7,942 bases of DNA from Bacteroidota bacterium (GCA_023411775.1 JAEYOL010000004.1:1-7942), one strand, 5' to 3'. Positions 1-5,300 are shown, counted from the first letter of the stretch. Made by a program: numbers and translations. Notes: generated from the sequence alone by a model not told the origin.

Positions 1-272
1 GGTTCCTGCGCACCACCTATAAGAACATCAGCCAGATGATGGATCAATACCCCAATATCCAGAAGATGATCCTGCTTCAAACCAGTTATATATTAAAAGG
101 TGTGCTGGAGCGCCAGATCGAACTGCAGTGTTATAGTGCGGAGGAAAAGTTCAAGGCCCTGTTGAAACGCAGCCCACATGTGTTACAACTGATACCACAT
201 AAATACCTGGCATCTTACCTGGGTATTGATGCGACAACATTCAGCAAACTATTAGGTACTGTTCGTTTGTAA
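1..272 (+). CDS. Crp/Fnr-family transcriptional regulator, C-terminal part (5' end outside window)
   Basis: This is the last 89 codons of a gene that begins before the window; the reading frame is open from base 3 to the TAA at 270-272. The visible part contains a long helix (LQTSYILKGVLERQIEL, residues about 25-41 of the fragment) resembling the dimerisation helix of Crp/Fnr proteins. After it comes a helix-turn-helix segment near the C-terminus, YLASYLGIDATTFSKLLG, close to the 'IASYLGITPETLSR' pattern of Bacteroidota Crp/Fnr regulators. The cyclic-nucleotide-binding-like sensor domain would lie upstream and cannot be seen, so no ligand or regulon can be given. An ATG at 36 is in frame but lies inside the dimerisation region, so it is not a likely start. 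Family assignment is fairly sure; the specific function is unknown. Confidence 0.75.
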   Translation, partial: FLRTTYKNISQMMDQYPNIQKMILLQTSYILKGVLERQIELQCYSAEEKFKALLKRSPHVLQLIPHKYLASYLGIDATTFSKLLGTVRL

Positions 273-277
273 ACTCG

Positions 278-303
278 AAAATCTTAGAAAATGCCAAGAT
301 TTT
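278..303 (+). terminator. weak candidate terminator after the Crp/Fnr gene
   Basis: An 8-bp perfect inverted repeat, AAAATCTT (278-285) and AAGATTTT (296-303), begins 5 nt after the stop codon and runs into a T-rich stretch (TCTTT, 304-308). The stem is AT-rich and the loop is 10 nt, so it would be a weak terminator. A second hairpin, TGCCAA/TTGGCA (292-297 and 307-312), overlaps it and cannot form at the same time. Confidence 0.3.
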
Positions 304-319
304 TCTTTGGCAGCCGTGC

Positions 320-327
320 TAGGTTTG
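320..327 (+). promoter_or_regulatory. candidate -7 promoter box for the DinB-like gene
   Basis: TAGGTTTG matches the Bacteroidota primary-sigma consensus TAnnTTTG at all fixed positions and ends 17 nt before the ATG at 345. No clear TTTG -33 element lies 18-21 nt upstream, so only half of the promoter is supported. Confidence 0.35.
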
Positions 328-344
328 TGTAAAATTGAGAGACA

Positions 345-947
345 ATGAAAAAGTTCAACAGTATAGAATTACTCGACCAATTGCAGTCGGATGTCAGGGA
401 AATGATCCTTCGTGTCAACCAGCTCAAATCCGCCGACCCCGGTGTGTTATTGGAGCAGCCCGCGCCAGGAAAATGGAGCGTGGTGGAGATCCTGGAACAC
501 CTGAATAGCTATAATCGTTATTACAACCCGGCTTTGGAAAAATCCCTGCAGGCAGATAAACCTGCGGTTGCATTATTCAAGTCCGGATTGATTGGCAACT
601 ATTTCACCAATATGATGAAACCAACAGAAAGCGGGACAGTGAAAAACAAGATGAAGGCACCCCGCGGTCATCGCCCGCCTCGTCTACTGGATGCCAAGCC
701 TGTGATCGATTCGTTTTTAACTTACCAGCACCAATTGCTTGATCTGCTGGAACTGGCCAAACAAAAAGATATCGGGAGCCTGCGCACACCGATTTCGCTG
801 ACCAACCTGATCAAATTAAAAACCGGGGATGTATTTCGCTTCCTGATCGCGCATGAGCAGCGCCATTTTGTGCAGATGGAAAATGCCCTGCTGGCCATCC
901 GGGAGATCAGGCCAGGTAAATATCCAACAGCCCTTCCGGTAGTATGA
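345..947 (+). CDS. DinB-like (DinB_2) putative metal-binding protein
   Basis: This 200-aa protein has the pattern of the DinB/YfiT superfamily, four-helix bundles that hold a divalent metal with three histidines. The expected ligands are visible: His52 in the helix VVEILEHLNSYN, and His170 and His174 in IAHEQRHFVQME near the C-terminus. The segment PAPGKWSVVEILEHL (40-53) is the usual N-terminal signature. The family includes thiol transferases and many proteins of unknown reaction, and nothing here identifies the substrate. The ATG at 345 is chosen because it starts a normal-length N-terminal helix and follows a TAnnTTTG-like box. There is no Shine-Dalgarno sequence, only an A-rich leader. 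The last 13 codons and the stop overlap the 3' end of rimM on the other strand. Family assignment is good; the biological role is unknown. Confidence 0.82.
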   Translation: MKKFNSIELLDQLQSDVREMILRVNQLKSADPGVLLEQPAPGKWSVVEILEHLNSYNRYYNPALEKSLQADKPAVALFKSGLIGNYFTNMMKPTESGTVKNKMKAPRGHRPPRLLDAKPVIDSFLTYQHQLLDLLELAKQKDIGSLRTPISLTNLIKLKTGDVFRFLIAHEQRHFVQMENALLAIREIRPGKYPTALPVV

Positions 948-1425
948 CCAGTACCTGTTTTTTACGGTGATCGATCTTTTGCAGGAAAGCCTCATTCAGC
1001 GGCACCAGTACTTCCTTTGACTGGATGTCGAGACGGCAAAGCAGCTGATGTGGTTGTTCGATCACTTCCAGGATAGGTCCCAGCACTTTCCCGTTATCAA
1101 TTATGGAATACCCCAACAGGTTTGCCGGGGCTGATTTTGCGGCAAATTTTTTAAAATCGGCCCCGGTGAGCCATGCATTTTGTTGGACCAGTTTTAGTGC
1201 CGCTTCGCGGGTAGATATTCCTTCGAGTGAGAGGTAGATCTCGTTGTCTGATTTGATTTTGGTGGATTGTACAAACCAGGGAAGAAAGGAATTCTTTTTC
1301 TCTTCGATAAATATCGCCTGCAGTCCGGTCAGCGCGGTTTTTTTTCCGAGTTCATGTTGCAATACCAGTTGCCCTGCCACCCCATGTGCTGCCGCAAACT
1401 TTCCAACCTTAAAATACTCCGTCAT
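907..1425 (-). CDS. rimM: ribosome maturation factor RimM
   Basis: RimM binds ribosomal protein S19 in the 30S head and helps late 16S processing and small-subunit assembly in the cytoplasm. From the ATG at 1423-1425 the protein is 172 aa, normal for the family. Residues 4-20 (YFKVGKFAAAHGVAGQL) match the RimM opening motif VGKIxxxHGxxGE; ISTREAALKLVQQNAWL (about 71-87) fits the end of the N-terminal barrel. A PRC-barrel-like domain follows and ends in VLVILPEGLLDIYLA, the usual RimM tail. The frame stays open upstream to 1482, but those 19 codons are repeat sequence with no family resemblance, so the shorter start is preferred. The stop lies inside the 3' end of the convergent DinB-like gene. 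A terminator and repeats separate it from rpsP, so it probably needs its own promoter; only a weak box, TATCTTTA at 1541-1548, is visible. Confidence 0.93.
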   Translation of the reverse strand: MTEYFKVGKFAAAHGVAGQLVLQHELGKKTALTGLQAIFIEEKKNSFLPWFVQSTKIKSDNEIYLSLEGISTREAALKLVQQNAWLTGADFKKFAAKSAPANLLGYSIIDNGKVLGPILEVIEQPHQLLCRLDIQSKEVLVPLNEAFLQKIDHRKKQVLVILPEGLLDIYLA

Positions 1426-1427
1426 AA

Positions 1428-1504
1428 GCCACGAAATTAGGGAAAGAGGCCACGAATCACACGAATTGCTGGGAGCGGCCACGAATTACACTAATCACAC
1501 GAAC
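1428..1504. repeat. direct copies of a GCCACGAA-type intergenic repeat
   Basis: Three degenerate copies begin with GCCACGAA at 1428, 1449 and 1478. The second and third continue with CACACGAATT-like and TACACTAATCACACGAA-like sequence. The first copy ends 2 nt before the rimM start codon on the minus strand, so the repeat forms the immediate rimM leader. The copies are non-coding and point the same way, opposite to the copy at 1567-1595. Confidence 0.75.
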
Positions 1505-1566
1505 TAGTTAACTGCTGAACTGAAGCCTCTCCTGACATTATAAAGATAATTAGCCTATAAAACACC

Positions 1567-1595
1567 ATTCGTGTCATTCGTGTTATTCGTGGCTC
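1567..1595. repeat. inverted copy of the GCCACGAA repeat
   Basis: The reverse complement of this segment matches the third direct copy: 1568-1593 pairs with 1478-1503 at 23 of 26 positions, giving a potential 26-bp imperfect stem around a 64-nt loop. It lies next to the T-tract of the rpsP terminator. Confidence 0.75.
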
Positions 1596-1599
1596 CCCC

Positions 1600-1630
1600 A
1601 AAAAAAATCCCGGCCGCTAAGGCCGGGATT
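1600..1630 (-). terminator. rho-independent terminator of rpsP
   Basis: Read on the minus strand, a perfect 10-bp stem AATCCCGGCC / GGCCGGGATT (1621-1630 and 1606-1615) with a 5-nt loop is followed by an uninterrupted T run. It starts 23 nt after the rpsP stop codon. The GC-rich stem and T-tract make this the clearest terminator in the window, and it should cut rpsP off from rimM. Confidence 0.92.
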
Positions 1631-1653
1631 GATGAACTTTCAGGATGGATTAT

Positions 1654-2100
1654 TTATCCTTCATTGCCACCTTCGCCAGTTGTCTTGCGCTCAGGTCTGC
1701 GACCTGGCATTGGACGACGGGCTCTTTTGTTACGGGCGGCTTCTTCCTGGCGTTTTTTAACCTGTGCATCATGTTCAGTGCTCCAGGTTGTGAATTTCTG
1801 CATCGCTGTCGCATCATCAAACAATCCCAGGCTCACACCACGAAGCAGGTGCTTCAGGTATAATACACCTTTAAAACTCAGGATACGGCGAACTGTATCT
1901 GTAGGTGTAGCGCCTTTGTTCAGCCACTCCAATGCCTTCTGGCGATCCAGCTGGATAGTAGCAGGAACAGTCAGGGGATTGTAAGTACCTAATTTTTGGA
2001 TGAATTTCCCATCACGGGGGCTGCGGGAGTCAGCAACTACGATGAAGTAAAAGGGCCTTTTCTTAGACCCGTGTCTTTGAAGACGGATTTTGGCTGCCAT
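1654..2100 (-). CDS. rpsP: 30S ribosomal protein S16
   Basis: S16 is a primary-binding small-subunit protein that stabilises the 5' and central domains of 16S rRNA. The start MAAKIRLQRHGSKKRPFYFI is the classic S16 N-terminus, followed by VVADSRSPRDGKFIQKLGTYNP (21-42) and WLNKGATPTDTVRRIL (59-74). The fold normally ends near residue 80. Here about 65 more residues follow, finishing in a Lys/Arg-rich and then Gly/Glu-rich tail (KKRQEEAARNKRARRP and beyond). From memory, Bacteroidota S16 proteins commonly carry such tails, so this is not a fusion. The ATG at 2098-2100 has no Shine-Dalgarno sequence but an A/T-rich leader. A terminator follows the stop. The gene lies downstream of ffh in the same direction, an order also known from other phyla. 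Confidence 0.97.
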   Translation of the reverse strand: MAAKIRLQRHGSKKRPFYFIVVADSRSPRDGKFIQKLGTYNPLTVPATIQLDRQKALEWLNKGATPTDTVRRILSFKGVLYLKHLLRGVSLGLFDDATAMQKFTTWSTEHDAQVKKRQEEAARNKRARRPMPGRRPERKTTGEGGNEG

Positions 2101-2124
2101 TTAAATAGAAATTTACAGGCGTTA

Positions 2125-2155
2125 AACAATAATTGTTAATACCGGTTGAAACCGG
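2125..2155 (-). promoter_or_regulatory. two small hairpins in the rpsP leader
   Basis: The region just upstream of rpsP holds CCGGT-(4 nt)-ACCGG (2142-2155) and a 13-bp palindrome, AACAAT-A-ATTGTT (2125-2137). Both would lie in the 5' untranslated RNA if transcription starts at the candidate promoter near 2161-2168. They might affect rpsP translation, as leaders of ribosomal protein genes often do, but I do not recognise a known leader motif. Confidence 0.3.
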
Positions 2156-2160
2156 AACGG

Positions 2161-2191
2161 CGAAGATAAGAAGGGAGAAGGGAATTTGAAA
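2161..2191 (-). promoter_or_regulatory. candidate rpsP promoter
   Basis: On the minus strand TATCTTCG (2168-2161) matches the TAnnTTTG -7 consensus at all but one fixed position. TTTC (2191-2188), one base off the TTTG -33 element, lies 19 nt upstream, inside the last unit of the octamer tandem repeat. This implies a leader of roughly 55 nt before the ATG. Confidence 0.35.
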
Positions 2192-2226
2192 ATGTGAAAG
2201 TGTGAAAATGTGAAAATGTGAAAATG
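2187..2226. repeat. octamer tandem repeat, five units of TGAAAATG
   Basis: Five head-to-tail 8-bp units occupy 2187-2226. Four are identical and the second (2195-2202) has one A-to-G change. The array lies between the ffh stop and the rpsP start, at the upstream edge of the candidate rpsP promoter. Such arrays can change copy number by slippage. Confidence 0.9.
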
Positions 2227-2228
2227 CC

Positions 2229-2249
2229 GCTCCCGGCTCCCGACTCCTG
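2229..2249. repeat. heptamer tandem repeat next to the ffh stop codon
   Basis: Two perfect units of GCTCCCG (2229-2235, 2236-2242) and a degenerate third, ACTCCTG (2243-2249), run to within one base of the ffh stop codon. The unit differs from the neighbouring octamer array, so two unrelated simple repeats sit side by side. Confidence 0.6.
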
Positions 2250-2250
2250 A

Positions 2251-3576
2251 CTACCTCCTCATCCCGGGCATCATCCTGCCAAACATATTCATCTTATTCA
2301 TCCCCTTCATCATATCACGCATTTGTTCAAATTGTTTCATGAAGGCATTCACTTCACTAATGTCTTTACCAGCTCCTTTGGCGATCCTTTTTCGTCGGCT
2401 GCCGTCGATCAGGTCGGGGTTGCTGCGCTCCTCGGGCGTCATGGAGTTGATCATGGCTTCGATACCCTTGAAGGAGTCATTATCCAGGTCAATATCTTTA
2501 AGTTTATTGCCTACACCGGGGATCATTCCCAGGAGGTCTTTCATATTACCCATTTTTTTTATCTGTTCGAGCTGCATCTTAAAATCGGCAAAGTCGAACT
2601 TGTTCTTACGGATCTTGCTTTCCAGCTTTTTAGCCTGCTCCTCGTCAAATTGCTCCTGTGCTTTCTCAACGAGACTGGTAATATCACCCATACCCAGGAT
2701 ACGCTGCGCCATCCTCTCGGGATAAAACACATCGAGGGTATCCATTTTCTCACCGGCACTGGTGAACTTAATGGGTTTGTTGACGGTGTATTTAATGGAA
2801 ATGGCAGCACCACCACGGGTATCACCATCCAGTTTTGTAAGTACCACACCGGTAAAATCGAGGCGGTCGTTAAAGGCCTTGGCCGTGTTCACCGCGTCCT
2901 GGCCGGTCATGCTATCCACGACAAACAATATCTCCTGTGGATTTACCGCATCGCGGATATTTGCCACTTCAGTCATCATCAGTTCATCGATGGCCAGGCG
3001 GCCGGCGGTATCGATGATCACTACATTTTTATTTTTGCTCCTGGCTTCTTTAACGGCATTCTGGGCGATGGAAACGGCGTCTTTATTTTCCTCCTCCACA
3101 TGCACGTCCACGTTGATCTGCTCTCCCAGCACTCTCAGCTGTTCCATGGCTGCAGGGCGGTAGATATCAGCTGCCACCAGCATCGGCGACAGGCCTTTTT
3201 TTGTTTTGAGATAGTTTGCCAGTTTGCCGCTAAAAGTTGTTTTACCACTACCCTGCAGGCCGGCGATCAGGATCACGGCGGGGTTGCCCTTGGCATTGAA
3301 AACGGCTTCCTGTCCGCCCATCAGTTCGGTAAGCTCATCCTTCACGATCTTGGTCATCAATTGACCGGGGCTGATTGCATTGATCACTTTCTCACCAATG
3401 GCCTTGTCTTTTATCTTATCGGTAAATTCCTTGGCGATCTTGTAATTCACGTCGGCGTCTACCAGGGCGCGACGGATCTCTTTGACCGTTGTGGCAACGT
3501 TCAGTTCGGTGATACGGGCCTGGCCTTTGAGGTTTTTAAAGGCCGATTCAAGTTTATCCTGCAGGTTGTTAAACAT
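2251..3576 (-). CDS. ffh: signal recognition particle protein Ffh (SRP54 GTPase)
   Basis: Ffh binds signal sequences as they leave the ribosome and, with SRP RNA and the receptor FtsY, delivers membrane proteins to the Sec translocon. The 441-aa length is normal. Domains in order: the helical N domain (about 1-90); the G domain with P-loop GLQGSGKT (106-113), DIYRPAA (137-143), DTAGRL (189-194), TKLDGDTRGG (247-256) and GEKMDTLDVF (275-284); then, after GMGD (295-298), the M domain. The M domain carries the RNA-binding segment SRRKRIAKGAG (393-403) and a methionine-rich end (Met at 413, 419, 422, 423, 426, 429, 431, 435, 436, 439) that lines the signal-peptide groove. All catalytic motifs are intact. 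The ATG at 3574-3576 gives the usual MFNNLQDKLE start. A perfect TAnnTTTG box lies 27 nt upstream, so the gene probably has its own promoter. Confidence 0.98.
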   Translation of the reverse strand: MFNNLQDKLESAFKNLKGQARITELNVATTVKEIRRALVDADVNYKIAKEFTDKIKDKAIGEKVINAISPGQLMTKIVKDELTELMGGQEAVFNAKGNPAVILIAGLQGSGKTTFSGKLANYLKTKKGLSPMLVAADIYRPAAMEQLRVLGEQINVDVHVEEENKDAVSIAQNAVKEARSKNKNVVIIDTAGRLAIDELMMTEVANIRDAVNPQEILFVVDSMTGQDAVNTAKAFNDRLDFTGVVLTKLDGDTRGGAAISIKYTVNKPIKFTSAGEKMDTLDVFYPERMAQRILGMGDITSLVEKAQEQFDEEQAKKLESKIRKNKFDFADFKMQLEQIKKMGNMKDLLGMIPGVGNKLKDIDLDNDSFKGIEAMINSMTPEERSNPDLIDGSRRKRIAKGAGKDISEVNAFMKQFEQMRDMMKGMNKMNMFGRMMPGMRR

Positions 3577-3602
3577 AGACTACAATGCTATTACAAAGCC
3601 CG

Positions 3603-3610
3603 CAAAGATA
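3603..3610 (-). promoter_or_regulatory. candidate ffh promoter -7 box
   Basis: On the minus strand TATCTTTG is a perfect match to the Bacteroidota -7 consensus TAnnTTTG. It lies 26 nt upstream of the ffh start codon and 11 nt after the T-tract of the upstream terminator-like element. No good TTTG lies at the -33 position, where the terminator stem and T run are found. Confidence 0.5.
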
Positions 3611-3621
3611 AGCAGTAAAAT

Positions 3622-3706
3622 AAAAAAGCTGCGAGTCATTCCGCCGAGCCGGGGGGAGGAAGGTTGTTCAACCATTTCCCAAAGCACGCAGCTGGTAACT
3701 CGCAGC
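3622..3706 (-). terminator. structured terminator-like element after rpoD (possible small RNA)
   Basis: On the minus strand a perfect 9-bp stem GCTGCGAGT / ACTCGCAGC (3706-3698 and 3636-3628) encloses 61 nt and is followed at once by six T residues (3627-3622). The enclosed part has its own hairpin (3679-3658): GGAA/TTCC plus GGTT/AACC with a 2-nt bulge and a GAAC loop. The element starts 36 nt after the rpoD stop. It may simply end the rpoD transcript, but a 61-nt structured interior is unusual for a plain terminator. It lacks the conserved GGAA tetraloop and AGCAG internal loop of SRP RNA, so I do not call it that despite lying beside ffh. Confidence 0.6.
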
Positions 3707-3742
3707 CTGAACTATGTTTAAAAAGCTAGTGTAAAATTCAAA

Positions 3743-4618
3743 TCATGCGCCTAAATAGGTTCGTAAAAGATTAATTCTGTTTGTGGTCCTGAGTTTGGTA
3801 ATGGCTTTGTCCTTGATCTGTCTTACCCTTTCGCGGGTTAGGTTAAACCTTTCGCCGATGTCTTCAAGGCTCATGGGATGGTCAACGCCGATACCGAAGA
3901 AATAACAGATCACCTCTTTTTGCCTTTCGGTGAGGGTTTTCAGCGAGCGGTCAATCTCAGTTTTCAGGGATTGCGTATGATCCAGTTCGCCATCGGTTTT
4001 TTCCGCATTGGGGTTTTCCAAAACGTCCAGCAGTGTGCCGTCTTCACCTTCTGAAATAGGTGTATCCATGCTCAGGTGACGTGATGAAATGCTCAGGGAT
4101 GCCGATACCTCATCGAGGTCCATTTCCAGCAATTCCGCGAGTTCCTCGGCTGAGGGTTCTCTTTCAAACTGTTGCTCCAGTTGTGAAAACGCTTTCTGGA
4201 TCCTGTTGGTAAGACCAACTTTGTTGAGCGGAAGACGGACAATCCTCGATTGTTCGGCCAGTGCCTGCAGGATGCTTTGGCGAATCCACCAAACCGCATA
4301 AGAAATGAATTTGAAACCACGTGTTTCATCGAAGCGCTGAGCGGCTTTAATTAACCCCAGGTTTCCTTCATTGATTAAGTCGGGTAGTGATAAACCCTGG
4401 TTCTGGTACTGCTTGGCAACCGATACCACAAATCGAAGATTAGCTTTGGTGAGGCGGTCCAGGGACTTCTGGCAGCCCTGCCTGATTAAGGCGGCAAGTC
4501 GTACTTCTTCTTCTGAGCTGATAAGCTCGACTTTGCCGATTTCCTGGAGATATTTCTCCAGACTTTGAGATTCACGATTGGTGATCGATTTCGTGATCTT
4601 CAATTGTCTCATACTCAT
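3743..4618 (-). CDS. rpoD: primary RNA polymerase sigma factor (sigma-70, RpoD/SigA)
   Basis: This is the housekeeping sigma factor that directs RNA polymerase to most promoters. At 291 aa it has the short Bacteroidota form with no region 1.1. Region 1.2 begins at SLEKYLQEIG (19-28). Region 2 spans about 55-117, with the core-binding part LINEGNLGLIKAAQRFDETRG (split at 81-101) and the -10 recognition helix YAVWWIRQSI (107-116). Region 3 follows (about 125-205). Region 4.2 holds the helix-turn-helix MSLEDIGERFNLTRERVRQI (249-268). The ORF opens with MSMRQ; the family normally starts at MRQLKITKSITNRES, so the second ATG (4610-4612) is an equally good or better start. There is no Shine-Dalgarno sequence. 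Upstream lie a long AT-rich leader region and two palindromes. A structured terminator-like element follows. Confidence 0.95.
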   Translation of the reverse strand: MSMRQLKITKSITNRESQSLEKYLQEIGKVELISSEEEVRLAALIRQGCQKSLDRLTKANLRFVVSVAKQYQNQGLSLPDLINEGNLGLIKAAQRFDETRGFKFISYAVWWIRQSILQALAEQSRIVRLPLNKVGLTNRIQKAFSQLEQQFEREPSAEELAELLEMDLDEVSASLSISSRHLSMDTPISEGEDGTLLDVLENPNAEKTDGELDHTQSLKTEIDRSLKTLTERQKEVICYFFGIGVDHPMSLEDIGERFNLTRERVRQIKDKAITKLRTTNRINLLRTYLGA

Positions 4619-4711
4619 AGGTATTGGCTTTAGTTGGGTTTATTTTAAGGGTTATAGATTTTAAAAACAGATCAGTTTTCCATTAAAAAACACCCCCGCC
4701 GCAGGTCAATC

Positions 4712-4724
4712 GTTTTCAGAAAAC
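4712..4724. promoter_or_regulatory. 13-bp palindrome in the rpoD upstream region
   Basis: GTTTTC-A-GAAAAC is a perfect 6+1+6 inverted repeat. It lies about 95-105 bp upstream of the rpoD start, just downstream of the candidate rpoD promoter. Its size and symmetry suit a dimeric regulator or a small RNA hairpin; no protein can be named. Confidence 0.35.
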
Positions 4725-4737
4725 ATTGGATGTCAGA

Positions 4738-4769
4738 ACAATTTAAGCATTTGCTTAATAAGTCCCAAA
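4738..4769 (-). promoter_or_regulatory. candidate rpoD promoter
   Basis: On the minus strand TTTG (4769-4766) is followed after 20 nt by TAAATTGT (4745-4738), which keeps the TAnnTT part of the -7 consensus but not its final TG. The spacing is right. It implies a leader of about 120 nt. The support is modest. Confidence 0.25.
4743..4758. promoter_or_regulatory. 16-bp operator-like palindrome overlapping the candidate rpoD promoter
   Basis: TTAAGCA-TT-TGCTTAA is a perfect 7+2+7 inverted repeat. It lies between the candidate -33 and -7 elements of rpoD and overlaps the -7 box by 3 nt, a classic position for a repressor site. No cognate regulator is identifiable from sequence alone. Confidence 0.4.
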
Positions 4770-4863
4770 AAAATTATCTTTCCTTTAACGTAGGTTTATT
4801 GGATTTATTTTGCATATAAAATTACCCCTCCCGTAAAAAGGGGAAAAATAAAAAAGAAATTAT

Positions 4864-4893
4864 TTTGATACGACGATTTATTATTTATTATTG
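4864..4893 (+). promoter_or_regulatory. candidate promoter of the START-like gene
   Basis: TTTG (4864-4867) is followed after 18 nt by TATTATTG (4886-4893), one base off TAnnTTTG. The box ends 29 nt before the ATG at 4923. Both elements and the spacing fit the Bacteroidota primary-sigma pattern. Confidence 0.5.
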
Positions 4894-4922
4894 CAGGTAG
4901 AGAGATTTTTCAATAGTAACAG

Positions 4923-5300
4923 ATGAGCAAGCAATTATATACACTAGAGTTCCCGGTCAGATGTTCACCTACGATACTGTATGAGTTCCTGTCAACTCCC
5001 GCAGGTCTGGGCGAGTGGTTTGCGGATAAGGTAGACGAGCGCGATAATATATTTTACTTCGGTTGGAATGGTTCATTTGAGAAAGCGGAGGTGGTCGAAA
5101 GCGAGGGTGATAAAAGCATTCGTTTTCGCTGGCTCGATGCACCCAAGAATGAGTATTTTGAATTCAGCATAGAAAAATCAGAGATCACTAACCAAACCAT
5201 CCTGGTGGTAAAAGATTTTGCTGAGAAAAAAGATATCAAGGACCAGAGCCTTCTGTGGGATCACCAGGTAAAAGACCTGTTCCACAGGCTGGGTAATTAA
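4923..5300 (+). CDS. START-like / AHSA1-type SRPBCC domain protein
   Basis: This 125-aa protein is a single SRPBCC (START-like) helix-grip domain, a fold that encloses a hydrophobic ligand cavity. The sequence follows the AHSA1-like order: a first strand LYTLEFPVRCSPTILYEFLS (split at 5-24), then TPAGLGEWFADKV (25-37) with the tryptophan-containing loop typical of the family, several beta strands (44-98), and a C-terminal helix WDHQVKDLFHRLG (112-124). It closely resembles a short START-like family that I recall as widespread in Bacteroidota, of unknown ligand. There is no signal peptide or membrane segment, so it is likely cytosolic. The ATG at 4923 follows a candidate promoter and has no Shine-Dalgarno sequence. 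Its stop shares a TTAA tetranucleotide with the stop of the convergent gene. Confidence 0.85.
   Translation: MSKQLYTLEFPVRCSPTILYEFLSTPAGLGEWFADKVDERDNIFYFGWNGSFEKAEVVESEGDKSIRFRWLDAPKNEYFEFSIEKSEITNQTILVVKDFAEKKDIKDQSLLWDHQVKDLFHRLGN

Larger units (their letters stand above)
4619..4922. other. 304-bp divergent intergenic region between rpoD and the START-like gene
   Basis: This gene-free, AT-rich stretch must hold the promoters for both divergent genes. It contains two perfect palindromes (4712-4724 and 4743-4758), a candidate promoter in each direction, and a short CCCCT/AGGGG inverted repeat (4825-4829 and 4839-4843) of uncertain meaning. I see no small ORF of coding character in it. Confidence 0.6.

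Noticed and set aside
1426..1482. 19-codon N-terminal extension of RimM
   Set aside because: It translates the GCCACGAA repeat; RimM proteins begin near the internal MTEYFKVGK, which has its own ATG at 1423-1425.
1428..1595. Insertion sequence or MITE with target duplication
   Set aside because: There is no transposase frame and no clear flanking duplication. The outer copies are not clean terminal inverted repeats, so only a dispersed repeat is supported.
1571..1984. 137-codon open frame on the plus strand opposite rpsP
   Set aside because: It reads through the terminator hairpin and antisense to S16, and its translation has no family resemblance.
2187..2249. CRISPR-like array
   Set aside because: The units are 7-8 bp and contiguous, with no spacers, so these are simple tandem repeats.
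2323..3618. 431-codon open frame on the plus strand opposite ffh
   Set aside because: It lies almost wholly antisense to ffh, which has every SRP54 motif. The translation is rich in His, Phe and Cys with no recognisable domain, as expected for a codon-bias shadow.
3628..3706. SRP (4.5S) RNA gene beside ffh
   Set aside because: Neither strand shows the conserved GGAA tetraloop with its flanking CAGG and AGCAG core, so position alone is not enough.
4825..4843. CCCCT/AGGGG hairpin as a terminator
   Set aside because: The stem is only 5 bp with a 9-nt loop. On the plus strand it is followed by A residues and on the minus strand by no clean T-tract. No gene ends near it.
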